This document shows, piece after piece, positions 6,354-13,572 of a stretch of 14,160 nt of DNA. Each line of letters starts with the position of its first letter. Positions within the stretch are counted from its first letter, which is position 1. The notes under the pieces are model-generated. The model was not told where the DNA came from, ran no database searches, and saw only the letters and a list, made by a program, of their open reading frames with translations. A program made the position numbers and the translations under genes. The stretch comes from Propionibacteriaceae bacterium (GTDB lineage: Bacteria > Actinomycetota > Actinomycetes > Propionibacteriales > Propionibacteriaceae), in NCBI GenBank assembly GCA_024636075.1, contig JAGXHS010000058.1:1-14160 (forward strand). The letters are read 5' to 3'.

Positions 6354-7667
6354 CTACTCCGCTTCGACACTGGTGAGGACGCGCTCGAGTGCGTCGATCG
6401 CCTGTGCGATGTCATCAGAGGTGACGGTCAACGGCGGACGTACCCGCAAGGATCGTTCCCCGCAGCCGAGCATGATGATGTGCTCGTCGTCCAGCAGGTG
6501 TTCGAGGATGCGGTTGCGGATGGCTGTGTTCGGGAGCGTCAGAGCGCACATCAGGCCGAGACCGCGCGGGTTGCCGACGATGTCGTGGCCCTGCGCCACG
6601 CCGCGGAGGGCGTCGAGGAGTTCGGTGCCGCGCTCGGCCGCGTTGTCGATGAGGTTGTCTGCTTCCATCACTTCGAGGATGCGGCGGCTCCGTACCATGT
6701 CAGTCAGGCTGCCGCCCCACGTGGAGTTGATCCGGCTGGAGACGCGGAACACGTTGTCCGGAACCTCGTCCACGCGCCCGCCGGCCATCACCCCGCAAAC
6801 CTGAAGCTTCTTGCCGACCGCGACCACATCCGGCGTTGTGCCTTTGTGCTGGTAGGCCCAGGGCTTGCCGGTCATGCCGCCGCCGGTCTGCACTTCGTCG
6901 ACGACGAACAATGCGTCGTGGGCGTGGCACAACTCGCGCATCGCGGCGAAGAACTCTGGACGGAAGTGGTGGTCGCCGCCCTCGCCCTGAATCGATTCCA
7001 TGATGAAACAGACGATGTCGTGCGGGTTGGCCTCGAACGCATCCCGGGCTTCATCGAGTGTCCGGCGTTCCCAGGCTGCGACGTCTCGGTCGTCGGCGAT
7101 GTAGGGCGAGGTGATCCGTGGCCAGCTGAATTTGGGGAACCGCGCGACCTTGTTGGGGTCGGTGTTGGTCAGGCTCATGGTGTAGCCGGAGCGTCCGTGG
7201 AACGCGCCGGTGAGGTGCATCACCTGCGTCCCGAGGTCAGGGCTGATGCCGTGCGCCTCGTTCCAGCGGGACTTCCAGTCGAAGGCGACCTTGAGGGCGT
7301 TCTCGACGGCGAGCGAGCCGCCCTCGATGAAGAAGTAGTGCGGCAGTTCCGGATCGCCCAGAACGCGGGCGAACGTGTCAACGAAGCGCGCCATCGGGAC
7401 GGTGTAGACGTCGGAGTTGCTCGGCTTGTTCATGGACGCTTGCAGCAGGTCCGCGCGGAACTGGTCGTCCTGGGTGAGGCCCGGGTGGTTCATGCCGAGC
7501 GCCGACGAAGCGAAGAACGTGAACATGTCGAGGTACCGCTCACCGGTGGCCTGGTCGACCAGGGTGGTGCCCTGGGACGCATCCAGATCGAGGACCAGCG
7601 GCATGCCATCGACGAGCAAGTGTTCGGCGAGCAGTGTCCGCACCTGTGCAGCCGCGATGTCTACCAT
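6354..7667 (-). CDS. lat: L-lysine 6-aminotransferase (Lat)
   Basis: This 437-aa class III PLP aminotransferase matches the Mycobacterium tuberculosis Lat pattern. It shows HLLVDGMPLVLDLD near the N-terminus, YLDMFTFFASSALGMNHP (45-62), the phosphate-binding segment EGGSLAVENALK (115-126), the AFHGRSGYT loop, MESIQGEGGDHH (Glu224), DEVQTGGG with PLP-ring Asp257, and AVGKKLQVCG with the Schiff-base lysine at about 286. It moves the epsilon-amino group of L-lysine to 2-oxoglutarate, giving 2-aminoadipate semialdehyde and glutamate. The ATG at 7667 (MVDIAAAQ) is chosen because homology begins there. The frame stays open upstream to 7910 but that part has no family resemblance and crosses two palindromes. 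The ribosome site is weak. It is the first gene of the lat-hglS-aldehyde dehydrogenase operon. Confidence 0.94.
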   Translation of the reverse strand: MVDIAAAQVRTLLAEHLLVDGMPLVLDLDASQGTTLVDQATGERYLDMFTFFASSALGMNHPGLTQDDQFRADLLQASMNKPSNSDVYTVPMARFVDTFARVLGDPELPHYFFIEGGSLAVENALKVAFDWKSRWNEAHGISPDLGTQVMHLTGAFHGRSGYTMSLTNTDPNKVARFPKFSWPRITSPYIADDRDVAAWERRTLDEARDAFEANPHDIVCFIMESIQGEGGDHHFRPEFFAAMRELCHAHDALFVVDEVQTGGGMTGKPWAYQHKGTTPDVVAVGKKLQVCGVMAGGRVDEVPDNVFRVSSRINSTWGGSLTDMVRSRRILEVMEADNLIDNAAERGTELLDALRGVAQGHDIVGNPRGLGLMCALTLPNTAIRNRILEHLLDDEHIIMLGCGERSLRVRPPLTVTSDDIAQAIDALERVLTSVEAE

Positions 7668-7677
7668 TACACGACTC

Positions 7678-7707
7678 AACCAGTACAATGCCCCTTCGGT
7701 ACTGGTT
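7678..7707. promoter_or_regulatory. Putative lat operator: perfect 9-bp inverted repeat
   Basis: AACCAGTAC (7678-7686) and GTACTGGTT (7699-7707) are exact reverse complements with a 12-base spacer. The element ends 10 bp before the lat ATG, so it covers the expected -10 or start-point region. Dimeric regulators (GntR, Lrp/AsnC, TetR) bind such sites; an RNA hairpin in the leader is the alternative. No regulator gene is adjacent. Confidence 0.6.
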
Positions 7708-7718
7708 TTGTGGAAAGT

Positions 7719-7735
7719 CGCGCGATATTCGCGCG
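7719..7735. promoter_or_regulatory. Second palindrome upstream of lat
   Basis: CGCGCGA (7719-7725) and TCGCGCG (7729-7735) form a perfect 7-bp dyad with a 3-base centre TAT. It is 11 bp further upstream of lat than the 9-bp repeat and lies in the shared region with the divergent metal-receptor gene. It is a candidate regulatory site; no known binding protein is assigned. Confidence 0.45.
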
Positions 7736-7915
7736 GAAGGCGCCAGTACGAGCGGGCGGTGGTGATGATGACCGCAAGATCTTCGGAGTGCGGGAGCGCT
7801 CGCCTGAGTTTGCCCATTTCCGGCAAGCGCCCAGTGGGGGCGCACAAGCGAGGGTGTGCGCCGGTGGTGTGCTGTACCGACGTACCCGGATCCGTGGAGT
7901 AGCTACCCACGTAGT

Positions 7916-8671
7916 GTGGATGACGTGCTGCTCGACGATCTCGGTGCGCCTGTCAAGGTGAGGCCTCCCGCCACGCGGGTCGTTTCGCTGGTGCCGTCCC
8001 TCACCGAGGCGCTCGCGACGACGAGACGTGACGCCGTGGTGGGTGCGACCGACTGGTGCACCCACCCTGTTGACCTCGACGTGACCCGAGTTCGCGGGAC
8101 GAAAAACCCCGACGTCCCGGCGATCATCCGCTTGGCTCCGGATCTGGTGGTGTGCAACAAAGAGGAGAACCGAGAGCTGGACGTCCGTCGACTGCGTGAA
8201 GCCGGTGTGGCCGTCTGGGTGACGGTGATCGAGACGGTGCCCCAAGCTCTGTCCTCCATCAGGCGGCTGTTCGAACAGGCGCTCGGATGGGGGGTGCCGT
8301 CGTGGCTGGAACAGGCACAATCGGCCTGGGAACCATCCTCAGCCCAGACGGGGACGCTGCCACGGGTGGCGGTGCCGATCTGGCGCGACCCATGGATGGT
8401 CATCGGCCGGGACAACTTCACCGATGATCTGCTGCGTCGACGAGGGCTGGACAACGTGTTCGCCGGGTATCCTGACCGGTACCCCAAGGTGTCGCTTTCC
8501 TTGATCGACGATACCGACGTCGATATGGTGCTGCTGCCGGACGAGCCGTACAACTTCACAGCCCACGACGGGCCGGAGGCGTTCTCAACGGCACCGACCC
8601 GGCTGGTGAACGGGCGGCTGATCACGTGGTACGGACCATCGCTGATCGAAGCGGCGCAGTGGCAGCCGTGA
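7916..8671 (+). CDS. Helical-backbone metal receptor (BtuF/TroA-like), no signal peptide
   Basis: The protein is about 251 aa from the GTG at 7916 (VDDVLLDDLG). The frame extends upstream to a GTG at 7856, but that extension has no resemblance to the family and no signal peptide. Family marks are DDLGAPV, RVVSLVPSLTEAL, VGATDWCTHP, RGTKNPDVPAIIRLAPDLV, NKEENRELDVRRLREAGV and VWVTVIETVPQAL, then the C-terminal lobe with VPIWRDPWMVIGRDNFTDDLL. These match the cobalamin/metal-binding fold class of BtuF, but export signals and an ABC transporter partner are missing, so it is probably cytoplasmic and its ligand is unknown. It is divergent from lat; the 248-bp interval holds two palindromes. Part of its middle is repeated as a decayed copy at 2992-3163. 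The start is uncertain; GTG at 7925 is also possible. Confidence 0.82.
   Translation: MDDVLLDDLGAPVKVRPPATRVVSLVPSLTEALATTRRDAVVGATDWCTHPVDLDVTRVRGTKNPDVPAIIRLAPDLVVCNKEENRELDVRRLREAGVAVWVTVIETVPQALSSIRRLFEQALGWGVPSWLEQAQSAWEPSSAQTGTLPRVAVPIWRDPWMVIGRDNFTDDLLRRRGLDNVFAGYPDRYPKVSLSLIDDTDVDMVLLPDEPYNFTAHDGPEAFSTAPTRLVNGRLITWYGPSLIEAAQWQP
8099..8263 (+). repeat. Segment duplicated at 2992-3163 (direct repeat, intact copy)
   Basis: This part of the metal-receptor gene recurs in degenerate form at 2992-3163 on the same strand. Long identical runs such as GTGTGGCCG, CTGGGTGACGGTGAT and GCGATCATCCGCT are shared. The pair brackets the complete lysine operon, about 5.1 kb apart. Confidence 0.75.
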
Positions 8672-8845
8672 CCGGTTGACGGTGCCGATCAAATCCAGGT
8701 CCGGGGGAAGCCCAGCTCAGCGCAGCCAGTCAGCACAGGCCTGTCGCGGCGAGTGATCAGGAGTGAGTCGGAGCCGTCCACTGACGGTGGAGCATCCTGC
8801 TGCTGTTTCGGGAGCTCTCCTGCTCCAATGCTCGGTCGATTCTCC

Positions 8846-8851
8846 TACGAT
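8846..8851 (+). promoter_or_regulatory. Candidate -10 element for a leaderless pncA transcript
   Basis: TACGAT fits the TANNNT -10 pattern and is followed by six bases and then the ATG at 8858. No Shine-Dalgarno sequence is visible before this ATG. No clear -35 is seen. The 186 bp between the metal-receptor stop and this start shows only small hairpins and no gene. Confidence 0.42.
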
Positions 8852-8857
8852 GAACGC

Positions 8858-9418
8858 ATGAGCCGTGCACTGATCGTGGTAGATGTCCAGGTCGACTTCT
8901 GCGAAGACGGCTCGATGGCCGTTCCCGGGGGCCAGGAGGTCGCACGGTCCATCACCCGCTACATCCAGCAGAAGGGTTCGGACTATTCAGCGTTGCTCGC
9001 CACCAGGGACGCCCATGTGGACCCCGGCGACCATTTCAGCAAGAGCCCCGACTTCGTGGATTCCTGGCCACCGCACTGCCGGGTCGGCACCATCGGCGCC
9101 GAGTTCTCCCCTGCGCTTGGGTTCCGAGATTTCAACGCCGTCTTCGACAAGGGCGAGTACTCGGCCGCCTACTCCGGATTCGAGGGCCACAGCGCCTCCG
9201 GCCTCACCATGATCGACTGGCTGCACCAACACGGCATCGACGCCGTGGACGTCTGCGGCATCGCCACCGACTACTGCGTGAAAGCCACCGCGCTGGACGC
9301 TGCCCGCGCCGGTCTGGGCACCACCGTGTTGGTGGAGCTGACCGCAGCCGTCGCTCCGGACGATTTGGATGACGTTCTCTCGGAGTTTGCTGAGGCCGGC
9401 ATCACTGTCAAGAACTGA
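8858..9418 (+). CDS. pncA: Nicotinamidase/pyrazinamidase
   Basis: This 186-aa isochorismatase-fold hydrolase deaminates nicotinamide to nicotinate in NAD salvage. The catalytic triad is complete: Asp9 (VVDVQVDF), Lys98 (FDKGEYSAAYSGFEG) and Cys140 (GIATDYCVKATALDA). The metal ligands Asp51, His53, His59 and His73 also align with those of mycobacterial PncA (D49, H51, H57, H71), and the length is the same. The cis-peptide region GIATDYC is intact, so it should be active. The ATG at 8858 is chosen because MSRALIVVDVQ is the usual start; upstream frame extension has no homology. It probably starts from a leaderless transcript. It converges on the nitrilase-family gene, with 15 bp between the stops and no obvious terminator. 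Confidence 0.95.
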   Translation: MSRALIVVDVQVDFCEDGSMAVPGGQEVARSITRYIQQKGSDYSALLATRDAHVDPGDHFSKSPDFVDSWPPHCRVGTIGAEFSPALGFRDFNAVFDKGEYSAAYSGFEGHSASGLTMIDWLHQHGIDAVDVCGIATDYCVKATALDAARAGLGTTVLVELTAAVAPDDLDDVLSEFAEAGITVKN

Positions 9419-9433
9419 GCGCCAGCTCCGGCC

Positions 9434-10213
9434 TCACTGAAGGATGGGCACTGCGGCGCGAACCTTACCCACCCGATCGAGTTCGATGTCGGCGATCAGC
9501 AGGGATTCGTCGCCTCCCTCACGCGCGGTCACCACGCCGAGCGGATCAACAACAGCACTACGCCCGATCCCCAGAGGTTTCCTGCCACCGGTGTCATGGG
9601 CGCTCTGGTCGGCTGCCAGCACCCAGGCCTGGGCATCCATCGCCCGGGCACGGATCAGCACGTCCCACTGCTCGGCTTTGGTGGCGCCATCGGCCCACGA
9701 CGCAGGCAGGCAGATCACCTCGGCGCCGTCCTTGCCGAGTGCCGTGAACAATGCCGCGAAACGCACGTCGTAGCAGGTCGCCAACCCGATCCGGGTGCCG
9801 AGCGCGTCAAAGACAACCATCTCGTTGCCGGGCGCAACAGTTGCAGATTCAGTGGTGCCCAAGGCGTCAAAGAGGTGGATTTTGCGATAGCGCTCCTCGA
9901 TGCCCTCACCGTCGGTGGCGAACAGCATGTTGTACACCCTGCCGTCTTCGGCCGGTTCAAAGCATCCGACCACCAGTAGCACCGACTGCCGGCGGGCAAG
10001 ATCACGCAACCCGTCGAAGAACGTGCCGTCCAAGGGTTGCGCGACCTCTCCGGGCGTTGCCTCGAAGGACGCCATCGAGGCTTCCGGGAACACCACCAGT
10101 CGGCAGTGCTGCGCGACAGCCTGCTCGGTGAACTCGGCGATACGCGCCAGATTCGCGGCAGGGCTCTTGGCGGCGTCGAACTGTGCCAACCCCACCCGCA
10201 GGATGCGGCTCAC
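9434..10213 (-). CDS. Nitrilase-superfamily carbon-nitrogen hydrolase (amidase)
   Basis: The protein is 259 aa with the Glu-Lys-Cys triad of the nitrilase superfamily: Glu44 in VVFPEASM, Lys111 in RYRKIHLFD and Cys147 in LATCYDVRF. The segment CLPASWADG plus the following helix EQWDVLIRARAMD is typical of the Nit1/Nit2-like amidase branch, where enzymes act on omega-amides or deaminated glutathione; the exact substrate is not readable. It has no signal peptide or membrane segment. The start is a GTG at 10213 (VSRILRVGLAQFD); the ribosome site is weak. It follows the DUF3052 gene by 34 bp on the same strand and probably belongs to the aceE transcription unit. It ends 15 bp from the convergent nicotinamidase; whether the two amide hydrolases are metabolically linked is open. 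Confidence 0.9.
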   Translation of the reverse strand: MSRILRVGLAQFDAAKSPAANLARIAEFTEQAVAQHCRLVVFPEASMASFEATPGEVAQPLDGTFFDGLRDLARRQSVLLVVGCFEPAEDGRVYNMLFATDGEGIEERYRKIHLFDALGTTESATVAPGNEMVVFDALGTRIGLATCYDVRFAALFTALGKDGAEVICLPASWADGATKAEQWDVLIRARAMDAQAWVLAADQSAHDTGGRKPLGIGRSAVVDPLGVVTAREGGDESLLIADIELDRVGKVRAAVPILQ

Positions 10214-10247
10214 CGCAGCGCCACAGACGCCGCTGCAGTGGGCGCGA

Positions 10248-10667
10248 TCACTTGCGGGAGGCCTTCGGCCGGACCACCTTGGTGGCCTGCCAGCCGGTGG
10301 ACATGTTCACCGTGGAGGTGAGGGCCATGCCTGCAGTGACGACCCCTTCCGCCACATCAGCAGGATCGATGTGACCGTCGCGGCCCACCTTCGGTGTCAG
10401 CAACCAGATGAATCCGGCGTCCGACAGATCAGTCAACCCATCCACCAACCCATCGGCCACGTCACCATCCTCCTGCCGCCACCACAGCAGCACGGCATCG
10501 ACCGCCTCATTGGTTTCTTCGACCAAATCGCCGTCGATGGCATCCATGACTGCTGTTCGCAGCTCCTCGTCCACGTCGGAATCCCAGCCCAATTCCTGGA
10601 CCATCGTTCCTTCGGTGAGACCCAAATGCTGCTGGTCTCCCCCTTGCCGGGTAGCTGTGCTCTTCAC
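10248..10667 (-). CDS. DUF3052 family protein
   Basis: The 139-aa acidic protein starts at a GTG at 10667 with AAAGG about 8 bp upstream. It shows the DUF3052 landmarks: the N-terminal VQELGWDSDVDEELR (about 23-37), the paired tryptophans VLLWWRQEDGDV (59-70), FIWLLTPKVGRDGHI (86-100) and a basic C-terminal tail ending KVVRPKASRK. The family is confined largely to actinobacteria and has no established function that I know. It lies 27 bp downstream of aceE on the same strand; in M. tuberculosis a member (Rv2239c) also sits near aceE (Rv2241). The conserved linkage suggests a role connected with pyruvate dehydrogenase or its expression, but that is inference. No enzyme motif is visible. Confidence 0.9.
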   Translation of the reverse strand: MKSTATRQGGDQQHLGLTEGTMVQELGWDSDVDEELRTAVMDAIDGDLVEETNEAVDAVLLWWRQEDGDVADGLVDGLTDLSDAGFIWLLTPKVGRDGHIDPADVAEGVVTAGMALTSTVNMSTGWQATKVVRPKASRK

Positions 10668-10694
10668 CTAAGCCCTTTCTGTTGCCTCGACGCC

Positions 10695-13457
10695 TCAGGC
10701 GTCCCCGCCCACCGCTCCGGACTCTCCGGCCGTGACGTCGAGCAGTTTGTACTTGTCGGCCGCCTTCTTGGCCAGCTCGTCATCGACTTCGCCCCGCTCG
10801 GCGAGCACCTGCAGGGTCCGCACCACGACGGAGGGACCATCGATGTGGAGGTACCGGCGTGCGGCGGCGCGGGTGTCGGAGAAGCCGAACCCGTCAGCGC
10901 CGAGCGAGTGGAACTCACCCGGCACCCAGTTCAGGATCTGGTCCTGCACCTGACGCATCCAGTCGCTCACCGCCATCACCGGGCCGGGACGACCGTCGAG
11001 CTTCTGGGTCACCCACGGCGTCTGCTGCTCCTCGTCGGGATACAGGAAGGCCCTCTTGTCAGCTTCGAGGCCTTCGCGGCGGAGCTCGCCCCAGCTGGTG
11101 ACGCTCCACACATCAGCCACGACACCCCAGTCGTCCTTGAGCAACTCCTGGGCCTCCAACATCCACGGGACGCCGACCCCGGAAGCCAGCAGCTGGGCGC
11201 GGGGTGCGTCGTCACCGACGCCTTCGGAGTCACCCTCCCGCAGCAGGTACATGCCGCGCAGAATGCCTTCGGTGTCCACGTCCTCGGGCTCGGCCGGTTG
11301 CACGGCTGGCTCGTTGTAGACGGTCAAGTAGTAGATGACATCGTCCGGGTTCTCCCCGTACATCCGCTCCAGACCGTTCTGGACGATGTGGGCGATCTCG
11401 TAGGCGTATGCCGGATCGTAGGCACAGATGGCGGTGTTGGTGGCGGCCAGCAGCAGCGAGTGACCGTCCATGTGCTGGGTTCCCTCGCCGGTCAGCGTGG
11501 TACGTCCGGCGGTGGCTCCGATCAGGAAGCCGCGGGCCAGCTGGTCCGCCGCCGCCCAGATGCTGTCACCGGTGCGCTGGAAGCCGAACATCGAGTAGAA
11601 GACGTAGACCGGCACCATCGGTACGTTGTGCGTCGCGTACGAGGACCCGGCTGCGGCGAACGCGGCCATCGACCCGGCCTCGTTGATGCCCAGGTGTAGG
11701 ATCTGGCCGTTGGTGGCTTCGCGGTAGGAGAGCATCAGCTCGTTGTCCACCGGGGTGTATTTCTGCCCGTGGGGGTTGTAGATCTTGATCGTCGGGAAGA
11801 ACGAGTCCATACCGAAGGTGCGCGCCTCGTCAGGGATGATCGGCACCACGTGCGGTGCGAACTCCTTCTCGCGCATCATGTCCTTCAACAACCGGACGAA
11901 CGCCATCGTGGTGGCGATCTGCTGGCTGCCGGAGCCCTTCTTGACCCCCTTGTAGGCCTTGGCGCTGGGCAGGGTGATCGCCTTGTTCTTGCCACGGCGC
12001 TCGGGCAGGTAACCGCCCAGCGCCTTGCGGCGCTCCAGCATGTAGGCAATCCGCTCATCCTCCGCACCGGGATTCACGTAGGGCGGCTGGTAGGGGTTCT
12101 CTTCCAGCACCTCGTCGCTGATCGGCATGTGCAGCCGATCACGGAAGTTCTTCAGATCGTCCAGCGCCATCTTCTTCATCTGGTGGGTCGCGTTGCGGCC
12201 GGCGAAGTGGCTTCCCAGGAAGTAGCCCTTGATCGTCTGGGCGAGGATGACGGTCGGTCCGCCGGTGAACTCGGTGGCCGCCTTGTAGGCGCCGTACATC
12301 TTGAAGTAGTCGTGGCCACCACGACGCAGCTCCCAGATCCGGTCGTCGCTCCATTCGGCGACCATCTTGGCGGTGCGCGGGTCACGACCGAAGAAGTGGT
12401 CGCGCACGTACGCGCCGTCATTCGCCTTGAACGTCTGGAAGTCACCGTCGGTGGTGGTGTTCATCAGGTTCACCAAGGCACCGTCGGAGTCCTCTGCAAG
12501 CAGCGGATCCCAGCCACGACCCCAGATCACCTTGATCACGTTCCAGCCGGCACCTCGGAAGAATGCCTCCAGTTCCTGGACGATCTTGCCGTTGCCGCGC
12601 ACCGGACCGTCCAGCCGCTGCAGGTTGCAGTTGATCACGAAGGTGAGGTTGTCGAGGTCCTCGTTCGCTGCCAGCTGCAGCAGACCGCGGGACTCCGGTT
12701 CGTCCATCTCGCCGTCGCCGAGGAAAGCCCAGACGTGCTGCTCGGAGGTGTCCTTCAGGCCACGGTTGTGCAGGTAGCGGTTGAACTGCGCCTGATAGAT
12801 GGCGTTCATCGGCCCGATGCCCATGCTGACTGTCGGGAACTCCCAGAACTTCGGCATCTGGCGCGGGTGCGGGTATGACGGCAGCGCGCGCAGCTCACCG
12901 TCCACGTAGTGGCTGTTTTCCTGTCGGAAGCCGTCCAGGTCGGCTTCTTCGAGCCGCCCCTCAAGGAAGGCGCGGGCATACATGCCGGGGCTGGCGTGGC
13001 CCTGGAAGAAGATCTGGTCGCCACCGCCGGGATGGTCCTTGCCGCGGAAGAAGTGGTTGAAGCCCACCTCGTACAGCGTCGCCGAGGAGGCGTAGCTGGA
13101 GATGTGGCCGCCGACACCGATACCGGGGCGCTGGGCGCGATGCACCATCATCGCGGCATTCCAGCGCAGCAGCCGTCGGTAGCCACGTTCGAGCTTCTCG
13201 TCGCCGGGGTAGGCAGGCTCCTGCTCCGGCGGGATGGTGTTGACGTAGTCGGTGGAGGTCAGCGAAGGAACCCCGACCTGACGCTCCCGGGCCCGTTCAA
13301 GCAGCTTCAGGATGACGTAGCGTGCTCGGTTCCGGCCGCCCTCGTCGATGATCCCGTCCAAGGAATTCAGCCACTCCGCTGTCTCCTCGGTGTCGAGATC
13401 CGGAAGGTTGGTGGGCAGGCCGTTGAGCATCGGGCCCGATTCCTCACGTGGGATCAC
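10695..13457 (-). CDS. aceE: Pyruvate dehydrogenase E1 component, homodimeric type
   Basis: This 920-aa single-chain E1 decarboxylates pyruvate with thiamine diphosphate and passes the acetyl group to the lipoyl E2. Length fits AceE (about 890-930). Domains in order are an N-terminal part with HISSYASSATLYEVGFNHFF (118-137) and GHASPGMYARAF; the ThDP motif GDGEMDEPES (247-256) running to NCN (276-278); a long middle with GSHFAGRNATHQMKKM; the pyrimidine domain with the conserved Glu in LGINEAGSMAAF; and a C-terminal transketolase-like domain. The start is the GTG at 13457 (VIPREESGPM), with AAAGGA about 7 bp upstream. The frame is open to 13526 but the extra residues lack homology. E2 and E3 genes are not in the window. 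The 115 bp before it holds no gene and no confident promoter. Confidence 0.97.
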   Translation of the reverse strand: MIPREESGPMLNGLPTNLPDLDTEETAEWLNSLDGIIDEGGRNRARYVILKLLERARERQVGVPSLTSTDYVNTIPPEQEPAYPGDEKLERGYRRLLRWNAAMMVHRAQRPGIGVGGHISSYASSATLYEVGFNHFFRGKDHPGGGDQIFFQGHASPGMYARAFLEGRLEEADLDGFRQENSHYVDGELRALPSYPHPRQMPKFWEFPTVSMGIGPMNAIYQAQFNRYLHNRGLKDTSEQHVWAFLGDGEMDEPESRGLLQLAANEDLDNLTFVINCNLQRLDGPVRGNGKIVQELEAFFRGAGWNVIKVIWGRGWDPLLAEDSDGALVNLMNTTTDGDFQTFKANDGAYVRDHFFGRDPRTAKMVAEWSDDRIWELRRGGHDYFKMYGAYKAATEFTGGPTVILAQTIKGYFLGSHFAGRNATHQMKKMALDDLKNFRDRLHMPISDEVLEENPYQPPYVNPGAEDERIAYMLERRKALGGYLPERRGKNKAITLPSAKAYKGVKKGSGSQQIATTMAFVRLLKDMMREKEFAPHVVPIIPDEARTFGMDSFFPTIKIYNPHGQKYTPVDNELMLSYREATNGQILHLGINEAGSMAAFAAAGSSYATHNVPMVPVYVFYSMFGFQRTGDSIWAAADQLARGFLIGATAGRTTLTGEGTQHMDGHSLLLAATNTAICAYDPAYAYEIAHIVQNGLERMYGENPDDVIYYLTVYNEPAVQPAEPEDVDTEGILRGMYLLREGDSEGVGDDAPRAQLLASGVGVPWMLEAQELLKDDWGVVADVWSVTSWGELRREGLEADKRAFLYPDEEQQTPWVTQKLDGRPGPVMAVSDWMRQVQDQILNWVPGEFHSLGADGFGFSDTRAAARRYLHIDGPSVVVRTLQVLAERGEVDDELAKKAADKYKLLDVTAGESGAVGGDA

Positions 13458-13572
13458 GCTATCGTCCTTTCTCGTCGACGGTCTCCGCAATGGATAGTGC
13501 CGGAGCTCGTCTTCACAGTCTTCCACTCGTTACGCAAGCTTGTCACAGCTTCCATCCCAACCGGCTGAGCGT

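Noticed and set aside
7668..7910. N-terminal extension of Lat by 81 codons
   Set aside because: The extension lacks resemblance to Lat proteins, covers both palindromes and would run to the start of the divergent gene.
6285..7961. 558-codon plus-strand open frame antisense to lat and the hglS-like gene
   Set aside because: It is the shadow of high-GC coding on the other strand; the translation has no family resemblance while the minus strand gives clear enzymes.
8672..8857. Small RNA, riboswitch or terminator between the metal-receptor gene and pncA
   Set aside because: Only short stems (for example TCCAC/GTGGA) are seen, with no U-tract or recognisable fold.
9900..12878. Long plus-strand open frames (599 and 369 codons) antisense to aceE, DUF3052 and the amidase
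   Set aside because: These are codon-bias shadows of the well-supported minus-strand genes.
13458..13526. N-terminal extension of AceE by 23 codons
   Set aside because: A good ribosome site precedes the GTG at 13457 and the extension has no AceE-like sequence.
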